A DNA stretch of 64,000 bases from Massospora cicadina (Eukaryota > Entomophthoromycota > Entomophthoromycetes > Entomophthorales > Entomophthoraceae): NCBI GenBank assembly GCA_022478985.1, contig JAKSZP010017363.1:49300-113299 (forward strand). The letters run 5' to 3'. Positions 12,165-22,667 of this stretch are shown here, piece by piece. The notes beneath the pieces were generated by a model. That model had not been told where the DNA came from. It searched no databases and saw only the letters and a list, made by a program, of their open reading frames with translations. The position numbers and the translations under genes were made by a program. The stretch's first letter is position 1. The number at the start of each line of letters is the position of its first letter.

Positions 12165-12228
12165 AAAATGAAAAAACATCGATGAATCCCCCTTGGGTTG
12201 GGACCATCTAGTACTAAAAAAATGAAAA
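12165..12228 (+). mobile_element. 44-bp 5'-truncated X-family tail with TSD
   Basis: The sequence 12,175-12,218 ends TTGGGTTGGGACCATCTAGT followed by ACTAAA, the 3' end of the X family. The 10-mer AAAATGAAAA flanks it on both sides (12,165-12,174 and 12,219-12,228). This fits target-primed reverse transcription that stopped after about 44 bases. The TSD is A-rich and so only moderately convincing. Confidence 0.6.
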
Positions 12229-12357
12229 GTCTCATAAAAAAGTGGTAGGACCCAGTCAGATGCAGAGAGTGACAGTGGCTAACCATAAGTATGCGAATTA
12301 CCCTATGGTTCCTTTTTATGAGAAATTAACATTTTCTGAAGTAAAAGAGAACTTAAG

Positions 12358-14241
12358 CTTTTGCTTTGAAATTTGAAATTTGAAATCAAAACCAAATTTG
12401 AAATTTTAAAGTTACAAAAAATAGACGCTCAATTGATCCAAAACTATAAATTTCAATGTTATTGACGCCTGCTGCTCCAGCTTGGGGTGGTGGTGTGCCG
12501 CCATCTGGTGTATTTTGGCCACCGCCAAAGTGCGCCTGGGATGGCTTTGCTAGCCCTTCAAATGCAACCAGGCATTATGTCCCCCCTGGAACTTAGCCCA
12601 CCACCTTGCAAACTCCCAAGTGGTGCTTTGGAGCCATTTGGTGCTCCCATGGAGCAATTTGTTTTTTGGCCTCCAGGTCAAATACAGGATCTCTTCCTTA
12701 TGTGAGTGCAGCCATCATCAAGATAGCCACGGCAGTTTACAAACCTGCCAGATTATTGATTTTTGCACCTCCAAGGATATTTTGATCTCTCCTTCTGCTC
12801 TAAAGCTGATGCAGCAGCAGCTAAGCTGCCATTAGTTTTTAAATAACCCTCTCCCAACCATTCAAACCTGGCTCCCAGATGAGGCCACTTTGGTGGTCCA
12901 GTTCACTGGGTTGCCCTCCCATCTCTCCCTCTAACCCTCTGCCACAAGCTTACAGAGGGTTTTACCATTTACAGTGCAGACCCCATGTTAAAGTTCATGG
13001 TTCTGAATGAGGAAGATCATCTGGCAGGGCATTACGCCTTTGTGACAATCTGCCCATCTTATTGTGATTCCTACATCACAATGTGATCATATCTGCCCCT
13101 GATCACCCTTTCTGGTCGTGCATCAAAAACGGCTGTGCCATTTGCCCCTTGTGCTATGAGCTTGACCACTTGAAGTGCGAGTGTCTTATGGTTTCTGCAT
13201 CTGCCACTTCCACCGCTCCTCCAACCAGCGTTAGGTTGGCAGCCATTTTGAACCAATTTTTCAAATGGGGCTCAATTCTCCTGCCCCCAACCTTGGCAAA
13301 TTCTGGCGCCACTTCCAAGGTGGCAGCTAATCAAAATTTAAAATTTTTAAAAAATTTGAACAATTCAACTAGATTTGTGAAACTATAGTTGGTGGCTGAG
13401 ACAGTTTCAACTGAGCTGCCATGGTTGACTGTCCACAACCAATCAGCTCCTGCCACTGCTCCAATTCTATTGGCTGGCCCAGAGTTGGCCAAGCTTAATC
13501 CATTTGAATGTCTTAACTGCACTGATGATAGTGACCGGCCATTTAATGTCAAGCCAGATTTTGCTTTGGAGGAGTTTTTTATTGATGCTCTGAATTTGCG
13601 CTCTTTCCATTTCTGCGCAAAACCCAATTTTTCTTTTTATAATAATTTAAATAAAATGACGGTTGAGGCTACTGCCGCGCCTGCCAACACCCTACTCCGC
13701 TATCAACTTCATGGGGCGATGGAACCCCTTGTTGAGGGTATTCCTATCCCAAACTTCCTCAATAATTTTGATGAGGATGCAAAATACAAAATTGAGGAGC
13801 TCAATTTTGGTATGAGCTGCGCTTGCATTGGCATAGCAAAATCTTCTCTTTATGACACCAATTATCCCCAGACCTGCTATCGCATCAAGTCATTTACTTC
13901 TGTGCCAGCTCTCATCACTTTTGCTGAGCATCAACTTGCTCAATATGCTGAGGCAATGGACACCGCCGGCCTTATAAACAAAGAAAACCCACAATTATAC
14001 CTTCTTATCCACATGTCACTGATGCTCCTACCCTTATGATGTCTGCCATGGTCTGCCAGCTAAAGCGGGCGCCAGACAAAAGTTTCCCCAAAGCTTCCTC
14101 ACCTTCTGATATGGCTTTCTAGTCTAATAACTTTATAGGCTATATTTTAGTTTTTTATTATGATATTCCATTTGGCTCATTTACAAATAAAGATGCGTGG
14201 TGACTTCCCCTTTTGGGTTGGGCACCACTAGTGTTAAAAAC
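12358..14241 (+). mobile_element. Non-autonomous LINE-like element X1
   Basis: About 1.88 kb between imperfect TSDs (12,344-12,357 and 14,242-14,260, sharing AAAGAGA and ACTTAAG). It contains one degraded ORF1-like gene and ends with the family tail around GGGTTGGGCACCACTAGTGT. No endonuclease or reverse transcriptase sequence is present, and its length equals that of X2 (without its nested LINE) and X3. It must have been moved by enzymes supplied in trans. It lies in element B ahead of the gag core. Confidence 0.75.
12460..14100 (+). pseudogene. X1 Gag/ORF1-like gene, degraded
   Basis: Four parts can be followed through frameshifts. The first is a Pro/Ala-rich start matching X2 and X3. The second is an RNA-binding-like region ending near 12,960. 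The third is a zinc knuckle CPLCYELDHLKCEC at 13,143-13,184, which fits CX2CX4HX4C. The fourth is a C-terminal region in the open frame 13,389-14,039 (216 aa), continuing one frame over to about 14,100. The C-terminal part is shared with X3 (a FDEDAK/FDDAEI start, then a PHVTDAPT/PHYADAPT block) and I do not recognise it. The first three parts correspond to ORF1 of LINE-C and LINE-D. The likely role is RNA binding in the retrotransposition particle. Confidence 0.65.
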
Positions 14242-14277
14242 AAAGAGAGGCAAACTTAAGTTAATGGGGCGCATTTT

Positions 14278-14424
14278 AAAGCCTATTATGAGATCTACCC
14301 AGATCTACAGAAACTTATAGAAATATGTTTTCATCTCTCTGGTGATGCTCTAATTTTGTTTACCAGAGCCTTGGAAGAAAATGAGAATTTGTGCATTAAT
14401 TATAAGGAGTTCAAAAGTCAGTTT
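14278..14424 (+). pseudogene. Element B gag core fragment
   Basis: An open stretch of 49 codons reads as the retrotransposon Gag core: AYYEIYPDLQKLIEICFHLS, then GDALILF and a YKEFKSQF end. It resumes element B directly after X1. Downstream the match is lost until about 15,655, so an unidentified insert breaks gag here. Confidence 0.65.
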
Positions 14425-14625
14425 TAGTAGCAGAAACTCACACCTTTACCATAGTGTCAGAAAAATGCTTTTCTGAACAGTGGGCTCCTAAGTGTGCCAG
14501 GCAAACCAGTATGGAGACTGGCTTACCCTTTCTGATTCGCCTTCATAGGCGTACCAACTCCCTACAAGTCCACATCCAACCCACTAACACAGAAGACCAA
14601 CGACTTTGCCTTAGCCCCATGGTCC

Positions 14626-14780
14626 CTCTTGTGTGTGCCTCGGTGAGTCCATCACCCATCCTAGGGAGCTATGGCACTCCCATGCTGCAACTCCCTCATG
14701 CCCAATCGCTAACCCATCTTGGGTGTGCCCCAGTGAGTCCATCCCCCATCTTGGGTGGCTATGGCACTCCTGCGCTGCAC
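14626..14780 (+). repeat. Two-copy direct repeat
   Basis: The block GTGAGTCCATC(A/C)CCCATC followed by GGCACTCC occurs twice about 105 bp apart (near 14,643 and 14,729). Frames on both strands stay open across it because of its composition. Confidence 0.6.
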
Positions 14781-15059
14781 CACTCCCAAGGCTGTTGGCC
14801 AGAAGCACATCATCATTGGTGGCCAGCTGGCAAGGTTCTCATTATTTCCTTGTAAGGCTGAGGTATGGTAGCTGGCAGCATTGGCCACTCCAGTTGTGTC
14901 ACCCTGCACCTACTTCAGGTATCTTGAGTCCCACCCCTATCCAATTTAGTGGCTCTTGCTACTTTAAATAAGTAGGAAAATGGGCAAATGAGAAATCTTT
15001 ATTGAAAGGGAATAACAACTATTTGTACCCTAGGCTTCTGCGCCTATTCACAACTTATT

Positions 15060-15300
15060 GGCCATCAATCCAGAACTTCATCCAATCATCAGTAATCCAT
15101 GGTACATATTCTCTTCCAATCCACTCGTCCTGTTCACCAAATATTATGCTAATTCATCCTTGGCATGAGTCGCTGGTCAGTTATGTTTAGATTTCTATTA
15201 TAAACATAACTTTTGAGCATTCTTGGCATAAGTTGCCGGTACTCTGAATTAGGCAGCAAATTCATAGTTGGATGATTAATAATGAATCTGTCAGCTTTCC
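15060..15300 (-). pseudogene. Minus-strand coding remnant, unknown
   Basis: Two minus-strand stretches read like protein. One (about 15,157-15,059) gives a 33-codon Trp-rich run including DEWIGREYVPWITDDW and ends at a stop after WIDGQ. One (about 15,267-15,155) gives 37 codons without a stop, rich in Arg, Leu and Asn. They are in different frames, so a frameshift is needed to join them. I recognise no family. They point towards the AATAAA near 15,008. Confidence 0.3.
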
Positions 15301-15480
15301 ACTAGAAAACCACACAATCATCTTTTTTTAGTACTAGATGGTTCCACACAATCATCTTTCATGGCAGCTGGCATCGAGATAAGATTCTACCAATCTCAGA
15401 TTTGAGGCAGCAAAATCAGTGTCAGATGGTTGTAAATAAACACATCAACTTTCCGCCAAAAATTCCCACAATCAATCTTA
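15230..15480 (+). repeat. Imperfect direct repeat of about 120 bp
   Basis: AGGCAGCAAATTC to CACACAATCATCTT (15,251-15,324) is repeated as AGGCAGCAAAATC to CCCACAATCAATCTT (15,403-15,478) with substitutions. A 19-bp LINE-tail insertion separates the two units. Confidence 0.55.
15310..15358 (-). mobile_element. 19-bp LINE-tail micro-insertion with 15-bp TSD
   Basis: CCACACAATCATCTT occurs at 15,310-15,324 and again at 15,344-15,358. Between them lies only TTTTTAGTACTAGATGGTT, whose reverse complement is the X-family 3' end (ACCATCTAGTACTAAAAA). This reads as a target-primed insertion that stopped after 19 bases. Confidence 0.8.
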
Positions 15481-15756
15481 ATTTTGCAGTCAGCGCTAAA
15501 CTAGGAATCCTTTAAACCTAACCAACTAATAATTATTATAACATTAATTAATACCAAACTAGCTGATTATCCAGCAATCATGACTGACTAAAAGGCACCC
15601 CTAATTCTGATATTATTGGAAGTAATCCATCTGGTTAATTTTCTAACACAGAGTAAAGACAAGGATGGTCTTGAATTTTCAGCAGGAAGTACAAACTGCT
15701 GAGGTTTATACACAGAAGTTTCTGTACATTTCCAGAAGACAGAATTAGATTAAAAA

Positions 15757-17651
15757 AACTCTCTTTAACCGCTCAAAGTCACTTTTGAGCGATTTTAAAT
15801 TTAAGTTTTTTATCCACAGCCATCTGCCCAAACCTATTCTTTGATGTCCTTGGCTCTGCCGCCTGCCACCCCAGTGTGGGGCAGCAGTGCACCCCCACCT
15901 AGCGTTTTCCGCCCTGCAGGCAAGCGCGTTCAGATGGGCTCAAACAGCCCGCCCACTGCTTCCAACCTTTTTGTCCCCCCACGGGACTTAGCGCTCCACC
16001 TGGTGCGCGTCCACCCTTCTCGCCCCCATTCTCTCGCCCTCCCTCGCTCTGCTATTCTCTATTGCCTCAGAGTGGACTATGGGCGTTTGTTCCCATATGC
16101 CAATAAGGCAATTATTGACCTAGCCACTACAGCCTTTGCGCCAGCTGGCTTTATAGACTTCCGCCTTTTAAGGGCTACTTTGACGTTGGGTTCCAATCTG
16201 AGGAGGATGCTGAAGCGGCAGCACAAACTCCTCTAATTTATAAAAAACCCCCATTCCCACAACCCGTACTCGCCTCCCTTCAGACACCACGCTAGTGGTA
16301 TCCTTTGCAAATCTCCCATACCACCTTCCACCCCAGGTTTTGTATGACCAGTTGGTCGCGGGGCTCATGGCTTATGGCACTCAGGCCAACCTCATCTTTG
16401 CTATTCCATCTGGTGCAGAACGCCTTTCTGCTCCTCGTGCAACAGCCACCATCATACCACACCACCCTACCATAGCCCAACAAATCCCACCCCGCGCTAG
16501 TGTGGCTGCAGCGCCTGATCATTTCTTTTGGGCTCAGGTCGATAATGGTAGGCAGATTTTTTCCCTCTGCTTTGGCCTCGACCATGCAAAAATAGCGTGC
16601 CCTAAGGCCAAATCCGCTGCTGCAGCTTCTGAGCCCCTCTCTGGAGGTTCAGTATGGGGCGCTTTGCTGCCCCCTCCCACCCTCAATCTCGTTCAGTGGG
16701 CCCACATGGAAAATCAGCCCCACCCAAAACCTCCATCCTCACTCTCCCACCTAAATCTACGCCAGCCAATCAGAGCAATGCTTGGACCAACATTCGCACC
16801 CAAGCAGCTGCCCATTCGCCCAATCCTACCCACTCAAATTAAACGCCACTATTCCAGTGAACCAAAATCCATCGGATCTATTGGCTGAAACTGACAAATC
16901 AGGTAATGTCCTCATTAGTAAGCATACAGGTCAACCTCTCTGCCATGGCGATTAAGGTTGGGCAAAATTTTTCCTTTCCAACTTTGATAAAACCCCTACC
17001 CCTCGCCATTTTGCTCCTCTACCCAATACAGCCCCCTTCCAAAGTGACCACCAGCTCGCCTTAGCTGCGGTGGCCTCTCCTCATTGCCCAAAACTACGCA
17101 CCGCGGTGGCCCAGTCAGTGGCTCAGCTCCAGCATGGCCTGCCCACCATCTTCTCCCCCCCCCCCGACTTCCCTGAATCTCCCTGCAGTGACATCTCAAA
17201 ACTATTTGATGATGCTGAAATCGGTGTTATGAATGTCGCAACACTTGCTTCATTCAACCCCTCAGCCAAAATCACCCGCCACAGTATCTCCCTTTTCACC
17301 CAACTTCCTGAAGCCCACAAAGAAGCTGAAGTTCTCCTCGCAGCTTTTGTTGAAAAACTTTCCCATCATTATCTTGATGCAGAAGTGGAAAACTCCTACT
17401 ACGCTGACCTCAGCCCCCACTATGCAGATGCCCCAACGCCCTGGCTCTCTGCTCTGATCCGGTACTGTAACCAACACCCCTTGATTGAGGTGGGTCTTTC
17501 TGAAAACCAACCCCCCGACCCCTCCTCACCCTCTGCCATGGTGGGTTAAGCAGTTTCTGCTTCCCACCTGGTTAGTAGTTTTTTTTGCCGTTTTGAGTGT
17601 TGTTATCGGTACTGTCCATCCCCTGGTTGGCATACCTTGAATAAATTAAAT
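15757..17651 (+). mobile_element. Non-autonomous LINE-like element X3
   Basis: About 1.9 kb between TSDs AGAATTAGATTAaaaa (15,741-15,756) and AGAATTAGATTAcaaa (17,652-17,667). It is the GC-richest copy and keeps the longest frames. Its 3' end (GGTTGGCATACCTTGAATAAATT) resembles the LINE-C 3' end more than the X1/X2 tail. It carries the ORF1-like gene only and sits inside element B gag. Confidence 0.78.
15841..17549 (+). pseudogene. X3 Gag/ORF1-like gene, frameshifted
   Basis: Frames 15,841-16,236, 16,295-16,888 and 17,070-17,549 together give the fullest X protein. In order they show a Pro-rich N-terminus, an RRM-like region ending in GYFDVGFQSEEDAEAA (read across a frameshift near 16,170), a second region with LPYHLPPQVLYDQLVAGLMA, a zinc knuckle that lost its first Cys (FSLCFGLDHAKIAC, about 16,557-16,601), a Pro-rich linker and a C-terminal domain. 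The same first two regions occur in LINE-C ORF1 and LINE-D ORF1, which supports an RNA-binding Gag-like role. The C-terminal domain (about 17,180-17,549) is shared only with X1 and X2. Confidence 0.7.
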
Positions 17652-18346
17652 AGAATTAGATTACAAAATGGGAGCACTATACTTCAGAAAAGGTTTAGGA
17701 AGCCGCTTAGCAAATTTAATTATACACCACTCCATTACAATGCCTTTGAAAGTATTTCTAGGAATCGCTGAAAATTTGGTTATGGGAAAAACTTTTAGTG
17801 TGGCAAAAACCTGCTTTCAAGAAACAAATACCTAACATGAGCCATGATGAATAGCAACTTCAATTGAAGGTAGGACTCTGTTACTCTTGTCATAATTCTG
17901 GGCATCTAGCGTTTAGATGCCCAAATAACAGGAAGTCATAATCAGTCGCCTCTGCATAAAAGAACAAAACTCAGTCTTATCCTTTTTTGACTTTAACTTT
18001 GAGAGTGGGTAGTGTTATATTTCAGAGTGAGGCTTTACTGGATAGTGGGAACTCCAAAAGTTTCTCTCAGAAGAGATGATAAAGCAGCTAGTTGTGTAAA
18101 TCTGGGACTAAGGCACTGACAATAACCCTGGGAAATGGAGAACAGTCAGTTGCCTACTATTGTTCCCATCTTATAAGCAGTGAGTTAGCTGCCTAGAACT
18201 GAGGTTGAATTCTGGATCTTAAAAAGTACACCCCAGCCCATAATACTTGGTTTTCTTGGTTAGGCCAGAATGAGCTTCATCATGACTATGACAGAAACAA
18301 TGTTTCAGTAAGGGTGGATGGGAAGCGCAAAAAATGGGCGTTGAGG
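17652..18346 (+). pseudogene. Element B gag C-terminus and protease
   Basis: After a decayed stretch, a zinc knuckle CYSCHNSGHLAFRC lies at 17,879-17,920 and fits CX2CX4HX4C. About 40 codons later EALLDSGNSKSF (around 18,030-18,060) is the D-S-G active site of a retroelement protease. The order knuckle then protease matches the gag-pol junction of Ty3 elements. Stops follow at once. The sequence is cut at 18,347-18,362 by X2 and resumes at 24,757. Confidence 0.75.
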
Positions 18347-18439
18347 AAAGGCTTGTTTCCAATATCTCATTCACTTCAATAACTAATTCAAAGCCAATTG
18401 TAAATTTTATTAAAAATATAAAAGTAGCTGCTTGATCAA

Positions 18440-18834
18440 GCTGAAAGTTATAAATGTCAATGCTATTGACACTTGCTGCCCCAGCTTGGGTGGTGGTGTG
18501 CCACCATCTGATATATTTTGGCTGCAATCAAAGCGCGCTTGGGCTGGCTCTGCTAGCCCTTTGAATGCTACTGGGCGTTTTGTCCCCCCTCAGGACTTGG
18601 ACCACCACCTCACAAGCTCTAGGAGGTGCTCCCATGGAGCAATTTGCATTTAGGCCTCTGGATCAATTATGGTACTATCTTTCCATATGCAACAGCAGCC
18701 ATCATCAAGATGGTTATGGAAGTTTTTAAAACCGCCAACTTCATTGATTTCCGCCCATTTAAGGGGTATTTCAGCCTCAGCTTCCACTATGAAGCTGATG
18801 CTGTGGCAGAAGCCAAGCTGCCTTTCATTTTAAT
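18440..18834 (+). pseudogene. X2 ORF1-like gene, N-terminal part
   Basis: Aligns with 12,460-12,840 of X1. It carries the Pro/Gly-rich start and a region reading FRPFKGYFSLSFHYEADAVA near the end, which corresponds to the GYFDVGF block of X3. It is cut by LINE-C2 and continues at 23,345. Confidence 0.6.
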
Positions 18835-18879
18835 TTTATTTGGGGAAGGCTTACCAGGGGACAGAAACTTCCCATATGC

Positions 18880-21800
18880 ATACTAAAAGAACTAATATTT
18901 GCAAGAGACACCCCAGAGAAGCAAACTCTATCTCCTGTTGCCATTGGGAATGTCAAGTAAATGAAGGGGGTATCATGAGTAGAGGCTTGCGCCACTTTTG
19001 AGCACATATGAAGGAAAGGGCCTGAAGTGATGAACCAAACTGGAAACCAGGATGAGACAACTTCTTTGGTGGGATGTTAGGTACCCAAACAACAATGAAT
19101 GAGAGTGGTCCATGAGGTGCAACTGGAATCGACGTACAGCTTCCTGGAGGGTGGGAGTAGAGTCTGAGATGGCATCCAATTCAACCATGTGGATAGTCCA
19201 CATAGAGATTGCAACCGCTAAAGCTCAGAGGGAAGGTGGCATAGGGTAATTCAAGGACAAGGCGAAGATGTCCTTAGATAGGCTGAAGGGCTGTGTTTGA
19301 TCCTGGCAAAAGAGGCGCTGAACCTCACGCCAGTTCGCTTTTGATGGAGGGCACTCTTCTAGGCGGTGAACCAAAGTCCCATACTAGTCACACACAACAC
19401 ATGATGAGTGCAATGCATTGTTTCGCTCAGCAGTATGGTATACACATTTCAATCAGTGCCACACATGGGAATGAACATGCGGCTGTAGAAGAGGGTGATG
19501 GGTGTACTTCCAGATAGTTTTCTGTGTATCAAGGTAGTATGGAATGTCCAACATGTCCAGATAATCCACCCTGGCCATGATAGGGAACCTCATTGGTATC
19601 ACATTGTTCAAAATGGCTTGGCCTTGTACTTCCTGTGTAAATCAGGTAGTAGGGAGACTCCTCTGGGCGGTGTGCCCACTGATGCAAATTCTCCACTCAG
19701 CGCTCTGAATGGAGAGGAGAATTCTTAGGAGTGGGGTGATGTCCCATGCAGGACCGCAGCAGAAGGGTGTGAGGCAAGATATTTTAACAGATAATGGGGT
19801 GGGTAGGGCTGCAGAGGCCCAGGGCGCGGGAGAAGTTGGAGCGGTCTGCACGTGACCAGTGCTGGGCTGAGATCATTGGGTTAGTGACTGCAGCGATCCA
19901 GGTGCCAAGTACATTGGCGGCGTGGGCCTCAAAGTTGAGCAGGCCATACCACCACTATGGCGAGGGCCGACATGGCATCCAGGCGCACTGGGGTTGCGTC
20001 CCACTAAAGCCACCCTTTCATTAGAGCATATAATGAGGTGAAGAAAGATGGGGAAAAGGCGATAGCATGGGCCCCAAACTAAACTTTAGATAGTAGCTTA
20101 GAGTTGGCTAGCACTACTCAACCTGTGGGAAGTTTGGCGGCACTGAGAGAAGCTACGCGTTTTGTAACATTGTCCAGGATATAGTGCTCCATCACCGTTG
20201 AGGCGTACCCTTCCGCCTCCAGCCACACCCCAAATGGCGAACTGGACCAACAGTGGGTATTGGCACGAAAGGGAGCACAATCAGGGCATATTGGGGTGGG
20301 TGGGGCAAGTGAACCCGTGAGCCAGCTGCGGAAGCTGATAGAAAACAGGGCGCTGGTGACCAGCGGTCTTGGAACTGACCAAGGAGAATAATTTCGGTTT
20401 TGGAGGCGTTAAGTACAGCGTTACATACCCTGGATTAAACCTGGATAGTAGCCTCAAGCGCGCATGCATCATGATTGCTAGACACCCCAACCACTTAATC
20501 ATCAGCAAACGCCAACATCTTGACTTGTGCTTGGCCTTGAACATGGACAACAGTAAGGCAGGCATTTACATTGCGCAAAAGTGGTTCAAGGATGAAGTTA
20601 TACAAGAGTGGGCTTAAAAGGGACCCCTTGGCGTAGGCCTCTTTGAGGGCGGACTACCTCCCTGAGAAAGCCAGGGCCATGCACAGCCATTGTGGTGGAT
20701 TCCTTGAGCAACATCACCCAATTAATGAAATGATGGGGAGGTGGAACTTATGGAGGCAAATTTTGAGGTAATCCTGGTTGACTCTATCATAAGCCTTCTG
20801 CTGGTCTAAAAAACAAGTGCTCTAGTAGCAGTGGATTGGCATAATTTGGCTACAATATGTATGTTGTCTCAAATAGACCGCTTGGGTATGAAACCAAATT
20901 GCTCAGGGGAAATGAAAGCAGAGGCAACTTCCCTAGGCAGTAGGCCATGATTTTAGTAAAAAGTTTAGTATCAGTGTTAGTAAGTGAAATGGAAGCATTT
21001 CAAAAACATTGATTCATTGAGGAAAGCAGCAAGGAGGAGAAATAATATAATATTTCTTATAGAGCTCATAAGGAATCTCATCTGGACCTAGGCATTTCCT
21101 GTGCGGTGCACCATTGATGGCATACCAGATTTCATTCCAAGAAATTAAATTCAACTCTAGATAATGTGAAATAGTTCATATATATATGCTTTTGAGAAAA
21201 TCAGTAACTTCGGCCAGTTTGACTGGATTGGAGTGACACAATTTGGAGTAAAAATTTTGAACTTCGATTGCCACTTTGGCTGGAGTATCTGAAATGGAGT
21301 TGTCTCGCCGCCTCACCTTTATGCAGGCCAAGCTCCGTCTAGGTGTAAAAAATTTTCAGAAAAAAAAGTGGAGCATGTGTCACCTGTTATTATATTTTTG
21401 CCTTATACTGTACACAAACACGATTTTTGTGTTGCCTTACCAGTGCGTTGAGGCGTGAAGACACCTTTTCTCACTTGTGACCCCAAGCTGGGCTGTAGCC
21501 TGCTGCAGGGACATTAAATTCCAGGTGGTCCACTTCTGCAAGTGTGTGCAAAATGACCACCAAGGCAGCCTGAGAGCAACAATATGAGATGTGGCATGCC
21601 TGGCGGATGGTGTTTGCTTTAAATTGTGACCAGGTAGAAAGTGGGTCTGCACATAATGGTGTGGTAAACTCTGGAGCCAAGGTTTTGGTATCCACCCACT
21701 TGAAAAACATGGGAAGAGTGATCTTGGTTGGGTAGAGTTTGCATCACTTTGGCACCTGTGCCGCTGGGTGTGACAAAGAGAAGGAAATTGATACTAACTG

Positions 21801-22400
21801 GTGGTTGGATAAATCGAGTTTTGGCGTTGTGAAGTGTGCAACCTGAGACCAAAATTTCAACTGTGCAAGAATAAGGTCAATGCGGGACATCAACCTTAGC
21901 TGACCATTGTGCACATGGAGATGAGACATGTTTGGGAGCATGATGCATGCCGAGGCAGGGTATCAGACAACCCAAAAGTTGCCTCTAGAGCATGAAGTTC
22001 TACGTGCCCCTGGGGGTAGGCGCCAAAGGCCAGTGGTTGGTGGCCGCGTCGGTCCAACAGTCCATATCACCCACCAAAAATGGGTCAGGAGGAAGCGGAA
22101 AGGAAGTAACAGCTGTGAAGGATTTCTGACAAGCTCATGCACAGGTTAGGGCATATACATTGATGACAGCGTGCACTTTGTCATCCCATGAAAGGACACA
22201 ATAAGGACACAGCTGTTGAGGTGTGTATTTAAAGAAATAAATTTAAAATTACAGGTCCCTCATATATGCACCCCACAGTTCAGTGACCAAAAGGAAAGGG
22301 GAGAAGGAGCATGTTTGCCCATATGTCCTCAGCACCATATGGACAGTGGGTTTCCTGAATGGCCAGGATGTCCATGGATAAATTATTCTTTAAAAACTCA
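18880..22400 (-). pseudogene. LINE-C2 ORF2 (endonuclease, RT), degraded
   Basis: On the minus strand the RT catalytic box reads LAFADD near 20,505 and is followed at once by a stop. A C-terminal region at 18,973-19,203 (MWTIHMVELDAISDSTPTLQ) matches LINE-C1 ORF2. The region 19,642-19,851 (SPAPWAS) also matches. An endonuclease-like part lies at about 21,400-22,000. The protein would nick DNA and prime reverse transcription there. Stops throughout make it a pseudogene. Confidence 0.7.
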
Positions 22401-22667
22401 GTTTCCTAGCCTGGGATGGTAAGACCTTGTGTCCAGCGATGTTCAACATCCCTATAGTAAAGGCTCCCCCATCAAACCTTAGGTGCAAGGGGTAGGGCTC
22501 CCTTGCCCTCCAGCCTTCTGTTTTTAAGAACGTCGCTGTATGGCAGAGCAGGTATGCTGTGCTATGGAGTAAGTTTCAGTATGGGTTGCTTTCATGGTGG
22601 GTTTGTCATTGGGTTTTTCCTTTGGCTTATTTGCCCAAATGGTATGACTCTTCGTCTTGGTGTGTCC

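Larger units (their letters stand above)
14425..15654. other. Unidentified insert in element B gag
   Basis: About 1.2 kb unlike element B. Its left part is GC-richer and carries a two-unit repeat (14,626-14,780). Its right part carries an imperfect direct repeat and a decayed minus-strand coding trace. On the minus strand an AATAAA lies near 15,008, so it may be the 3' part of a reversed element. I found no TSD and no recognisable family. Confidence 0.45.

Noticed and set aside
12344..14260. X1, X2 and X3 as ordinary pieces of LINE-C
   Set aside because: Their own TSDs, their equal length, a different C-terminal domain and low nucleotide similarity to LINE-C show a separate family.
14454..14855. 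133-codon plus-strand ORF and a matching minus ORF as a gene
   Set aside because: The stretch is built on a two-unit repeat with few stop triplets in several frames on both strands. No motif, and it lies inside an insert that breaks gag.
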